Part shown: positions 61,866 through 64,000 of the stretch, in pieces
Numbering within the stretch: the first letter of the stretch is position 1
Layout: each line of letters opens with the position of its first letter
The notes under the pieces: generated by a model
What the model was told of the DNA's origin: nothing
The model's database searches: none
What the model saw: the letters and a program-made list of their open reading frames with translations, nothing else
Translations under genes and position numbers: made by a program
NCBI GenBank assembly: GCA_020622085.1
Contig: JAHRYM010000001.1
Coordinates: 743,117-807,116, forward strand
DNA length: 64,000 bases
Direction of reading: 5' to 3'
Origin: Paracoccaceae bacterium
GTDB taxonomy: Bacteria > Pseudomonadota > Alphaproteobacteria > Rhodobacterales > Rhodobacteraceae

Positions 61866-64000
61866 CCTTCCCGCGATTTTCCCGCCTTCTCGGCCTTCTG
61901 GCCCTCCTTGTCCTGTCCGGGTCGATTGTCGCCGCCGAACCGGCGGCCCCCTGGCCCGCCGCCGAGACGATCCGCACCGAAAGCGCGCGGATCGAAAGGT
62001 TGATGCTGCGCCCGGCCAGCGGGCGCCCGGCTGGTGAAATCGACCGGCGGCTGGGGCGGATCGAAGACGCCTGGGCTGCGGCGCGCCCGGCCTACGCCCG
62101 GGGCGCCGCCGATGTGGACACGGCACTGGCCGATTATGCTGCGGCCGTCCGTGCAGGCGACGGACCGGCTGCGGCTTTTGCACGCCAGATGGTCTGGGCC
62201 GGACTTTCCGGCGGCGCGGGCGAGCATGCCTTGGCGGCGATTGCTGCCGGTCATGTGGAGGCGGCCGGCGAATGGCTGCAGATCCGCGACTATTCCCGGG
62301 CGTCGGGCGATACTTCGGCCACGCGCGCGTTGGCGGGGATGGCGGCCGGTGCGCTGGCGCCCGATGTGGCGCGCACCCTGGTCGAGGCGGATCTGCTGAC
62401 GGTTGCCGCCGCCGAACTGCGGCTTTCGCTGCGCAAGGCGCAAAAGGATGCCGGAGCAGGCAATGCGACGCTTCTGACAAGCGATCTGGGACGGGCAACG
62501 GGGATGGCGCGGATCTTGCACGATAACCTGGGCGAAAGGCTCGGGGCCGCGGTGCGCGATGGATTTCTGGCCGATCTGGCCCGGGCCAGCGCGGGCGATG
62601 CGGGTGCGATCGGCTCTGCCGAGGCGGCCCTGCAATCCTATGCGCCGGTCGCTCTGGCACCTGCCGAGGTCACGCGGCGCGCACGGCTCTTGCGGCGGTT
62701 CACCGATCTGGTCTGGCTGGATTACCGCAATGGCGTGCGCGACGGCGCCATCTCGAACCAGCTTGAATACCGCGAGGCGGCGATGTTTCGCAGTCGCGCC
62801 GCCACCCTTCTGGCAGACCTCGCTCCCACGATGAAATCCCGCGAGGATGCGGCCCGGATGGGCGCGCTGCTTGCGCGGATGGAGGCGTTGATCGCGGCCC
62901 GGGAAGACCCTGAAGCCCTGCGGCCACTGGGCGAAGAGGCGCTGGCGTTGATCGATCGAAACTTTGGCAATCAGGTGCGCGAGGGCGGATATGCCCTTGC
63001 CGTCGAATCCCTGCCTCTTGCACTTCAGGCCATGGCTGAGGCGGCAAGGGGCGGGGATTTCGAAGGTGCGGAGGCCGCGCGGCTGGAAGCCTACGCCTGG
63101 TTCGACCCCGATATCGAACAGCGCCTCGTGCCGCGTGCCCCGGCGTTGGCGCTGCGGCTGGAGGCGATGTTCTGGGAAGGAACGAGCGACCAGCCCGGCC
63201 TTGCCCGCCTGATTGCTGCGCACAGCGCACCCGACCGGATCGCCGCGCAGGCCAAGTCCCTGCTTGCGGTGATGAGCGAGGCGCAGACCCTGATCGAAGC
63301 ACCGGTTTCTGCGATTGGCGCACTGGTGCAATCGGCAGGCATCCTGTTTCGGGAAGGGCTCGAGGCCGTGCTGATCCTTGCCGCCCTGCTTGCCGCCCTG
63401 CGCGCCGAAGGCGGCGATCCCGCCCGCTATCGCGGCGCGGTGGGCCTTGGCGCCGGTGCGGCGCTGGGCGCAAGCATCGCTCTGTGGATGACGGCGCGCT
63501 GGCTGATTTCATTCTCCACGCTCACGCGTGAGGCGATCGAAGGCGGCACGGCACTGATTGCCGCCGTGGTGCTGGTCTGGCTGACGCTTGGCCTTGCGGC
63601 GCGCGGCGGCCATGTCGCGGCGCTTCGTCGCCGGCTGGCGGGGGGCATTTCCGCGCTTGGCCTTGGCATCCTGGCCTTCTTCGTCGTGTTCCGCGAAGGT
63701 TTCGAAACCATCCTTTTCTACGAGGCGCTTCTGGTCGACGCACCATCGCTGCCGGTGGTGGCGGGGCTGGCGCTGGGGACTGCGGCGGTGATGTTGCTTG
63801 CATGGCTGATCCTCGCCGCTGGTCGCCGGATGCCGCTTGGCGTTCTGTTCAAGGCGACGGGCGTGCTGCTTGGGGTTCTTGCGGTGATCCTGACGGGCGC
63901 GGGGATCCGGGGATTGCAGACGGCGGCGCTGATCGGCGCGACCCCGGTCTCCTGGTTCCCGCAAAGCTATGAGCTTCAGCTCTGGTTCGGGCTTTACCCG
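61862..64000 (+). CDS. FTR1-family iron permease with long periplasmic N-domain (partial)
   Basis: Open to the window end; 713 codons visible, from GTG 61862 (GTGA overlap with the cytochrome stop). Signal peptide (LLGLLALLVLSGSIVAA), then a helical extracytoplasmic region of about 460 residues with no CxxCH. The FTR1 membrane domain begins near residue 490, with the two iron-path motifs FREGLE (~496-501) and FREGFE (~610-615). FTR1/EfeU permeases import Fe3+ produced by an oxidase partner. The C-terminus is missing from the window. Iron is the likely substrate by family. Confidence 0.88.
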   Translation, partial: MTFPRFSRLLGLLALLVLSGSIVAAEPAAPWPAAETIRTESARIERLMLRPASGRPAGEIDRRLGRIEDAWAAARPAYARGAADVDTALADYAAAVRAGDGPAAAFARQMVWAGLSGGAGEHALAAIAAGHVEAAGEWLQIRDYSRASGDTSATRALAGMAAGALAPDVARTLVEADLLTVAAAELRLSLRKAQKDAGAGNATLLTSDLGRATGMARILHDNLGERLGAAVRDGFLADLARASAGDAGAIGSAEAALQSYAPVALAPAEVTRRARLLRRFTDLVWLDYRNGVRDGAISNQLEYREAAMFRSRAATLLADLAPTMKSREDAARMGALLARMEALIAAREDPEALRPLGEEALALIDRNFGNQVREGGYALAVESLPLALQAMAEAARGGDFEGAEAARLEAYAWFDPDIEQRLVPRAPALALRLEAMFWEGTSDQPGLARLIAAHSAPDRIAAQAKSLLAVMSEAQTLIEAPVSAIGALVQSAGILFREGLEAVLILAALLAALRAEGGDPARYRGAVGLGAGAALGASIALWMTARWLISFSTLTREAIEGGTALIAAVVLVWLTLGLAARGGHVAALRRRLAGGISALGLGILAFFVVFREGFETILFYEALLVDAPSLPVVAGLALGTAAVMLLAWLILAAGRRMPLGVLFKATGVLLGVLAVILTGAGIRGLQTAALIGATPVSWFPQSYELQLWFGLYP

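Overview
The window is high-GC DNA with dense, often ATGA- or GTGA-overlapping genes. It carries a clade I nosCRZDFYLX cluster, a cbb3 oxidase operon, a six-gene Mrp antiporter with fused A and B subunits, a PleD-type diguanylate cyclase and DUF983/DUF3572 proteins. Together these point to an alphaproteobacterium of the Rhodobacteraceae (Rhodobacter/Paracoccus relatives) that respires oxygen and nitrous oxide. I see no tRNA, rRNA, transposase, prophage or CRISPR array, and almost everything reads as chromosomal core or lineage-specific DNA.

Layout. 1-6 kb: lipocalin lipoprotein, NUDIX and DUF983 genes, a four-EF-hand secreted protein followed by an ECF sigma factor, a small membrane protein and a Spy/CpxP-like metal-sensor protein, then PleD and DUF3572. 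6-13.6 kb: HAD phosphatase, a pyrrolysine-free MttB homologue, an H-NOX protein that appears to have lost its heme-ligating histidine, translationally coupled to an HNOBA-GGDEF cyclase, three small membrane proteins and a DEAD-box helicase. 13.6-22.6 kb: complete nitrous oxide reductase operon on the minus strand behind a near-consensus FNR/NNR box. 23.2-28.3 kb: divergent ccoNOQP with ccoS, DUF2189, DUF6522 and unnamed small genes, behind an NsrR-like palindrome. 28.4-31.5 kb: NADP-type glutamate dehydrogenase, then an ECF sigma factor, a cupredoxin and a small secreted protein. 31.6-38.4 kb: a periplasmic flavin/PepSY redox cluster (ApbE, PepSY-flavodoxin reductase, DUF2271, poly-Asp protein, PepSY protein) next to an OmpR/HK pair; a 49-bp symmetric element occurs twice in the cluster. 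38.4-44.4 kb: Mrp Na+/H+ antiporter. 44.7-51.6 kb: SRAP protein, a polyamine-type ABC transporter co-directional with a HisD-family dehydrogenase, and a divergent XRE-cupin regulator. 51.8-58.5 kb: signalling island with a receiver-like protein, two paralogous LuxR-type response regulators facing each other, a cysteine-less molybdopterin-fold protein and a large hybrid kinase with an HPt domain. 58.7-64 kb: imelysin/EfeO-like protein, four-helix cytochrome b, membrane-anchored pentaheme cytochrome c and an FTR1 permease that runs off the window.

The best candidates for undescribed biology are: (i) the 58.7-64 kb cluster, which looks like an iron-uptake system in which a cytochrome b/pentaheme c pair replaces the usual multicopper or DyP-type oxidase partner of FTR1; (ii) the histidine-less H-NOX/HNOBA-GGDEF pair; (iii) the duplicated 49-bp operator of the flavin/PepSY cluster; and (iv) the HisD-like dehydrogenase/ABC transporter/XRE-cupin catabolic unit. 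All assignments come from reading the sequence and from family knowledge; no database search was run.
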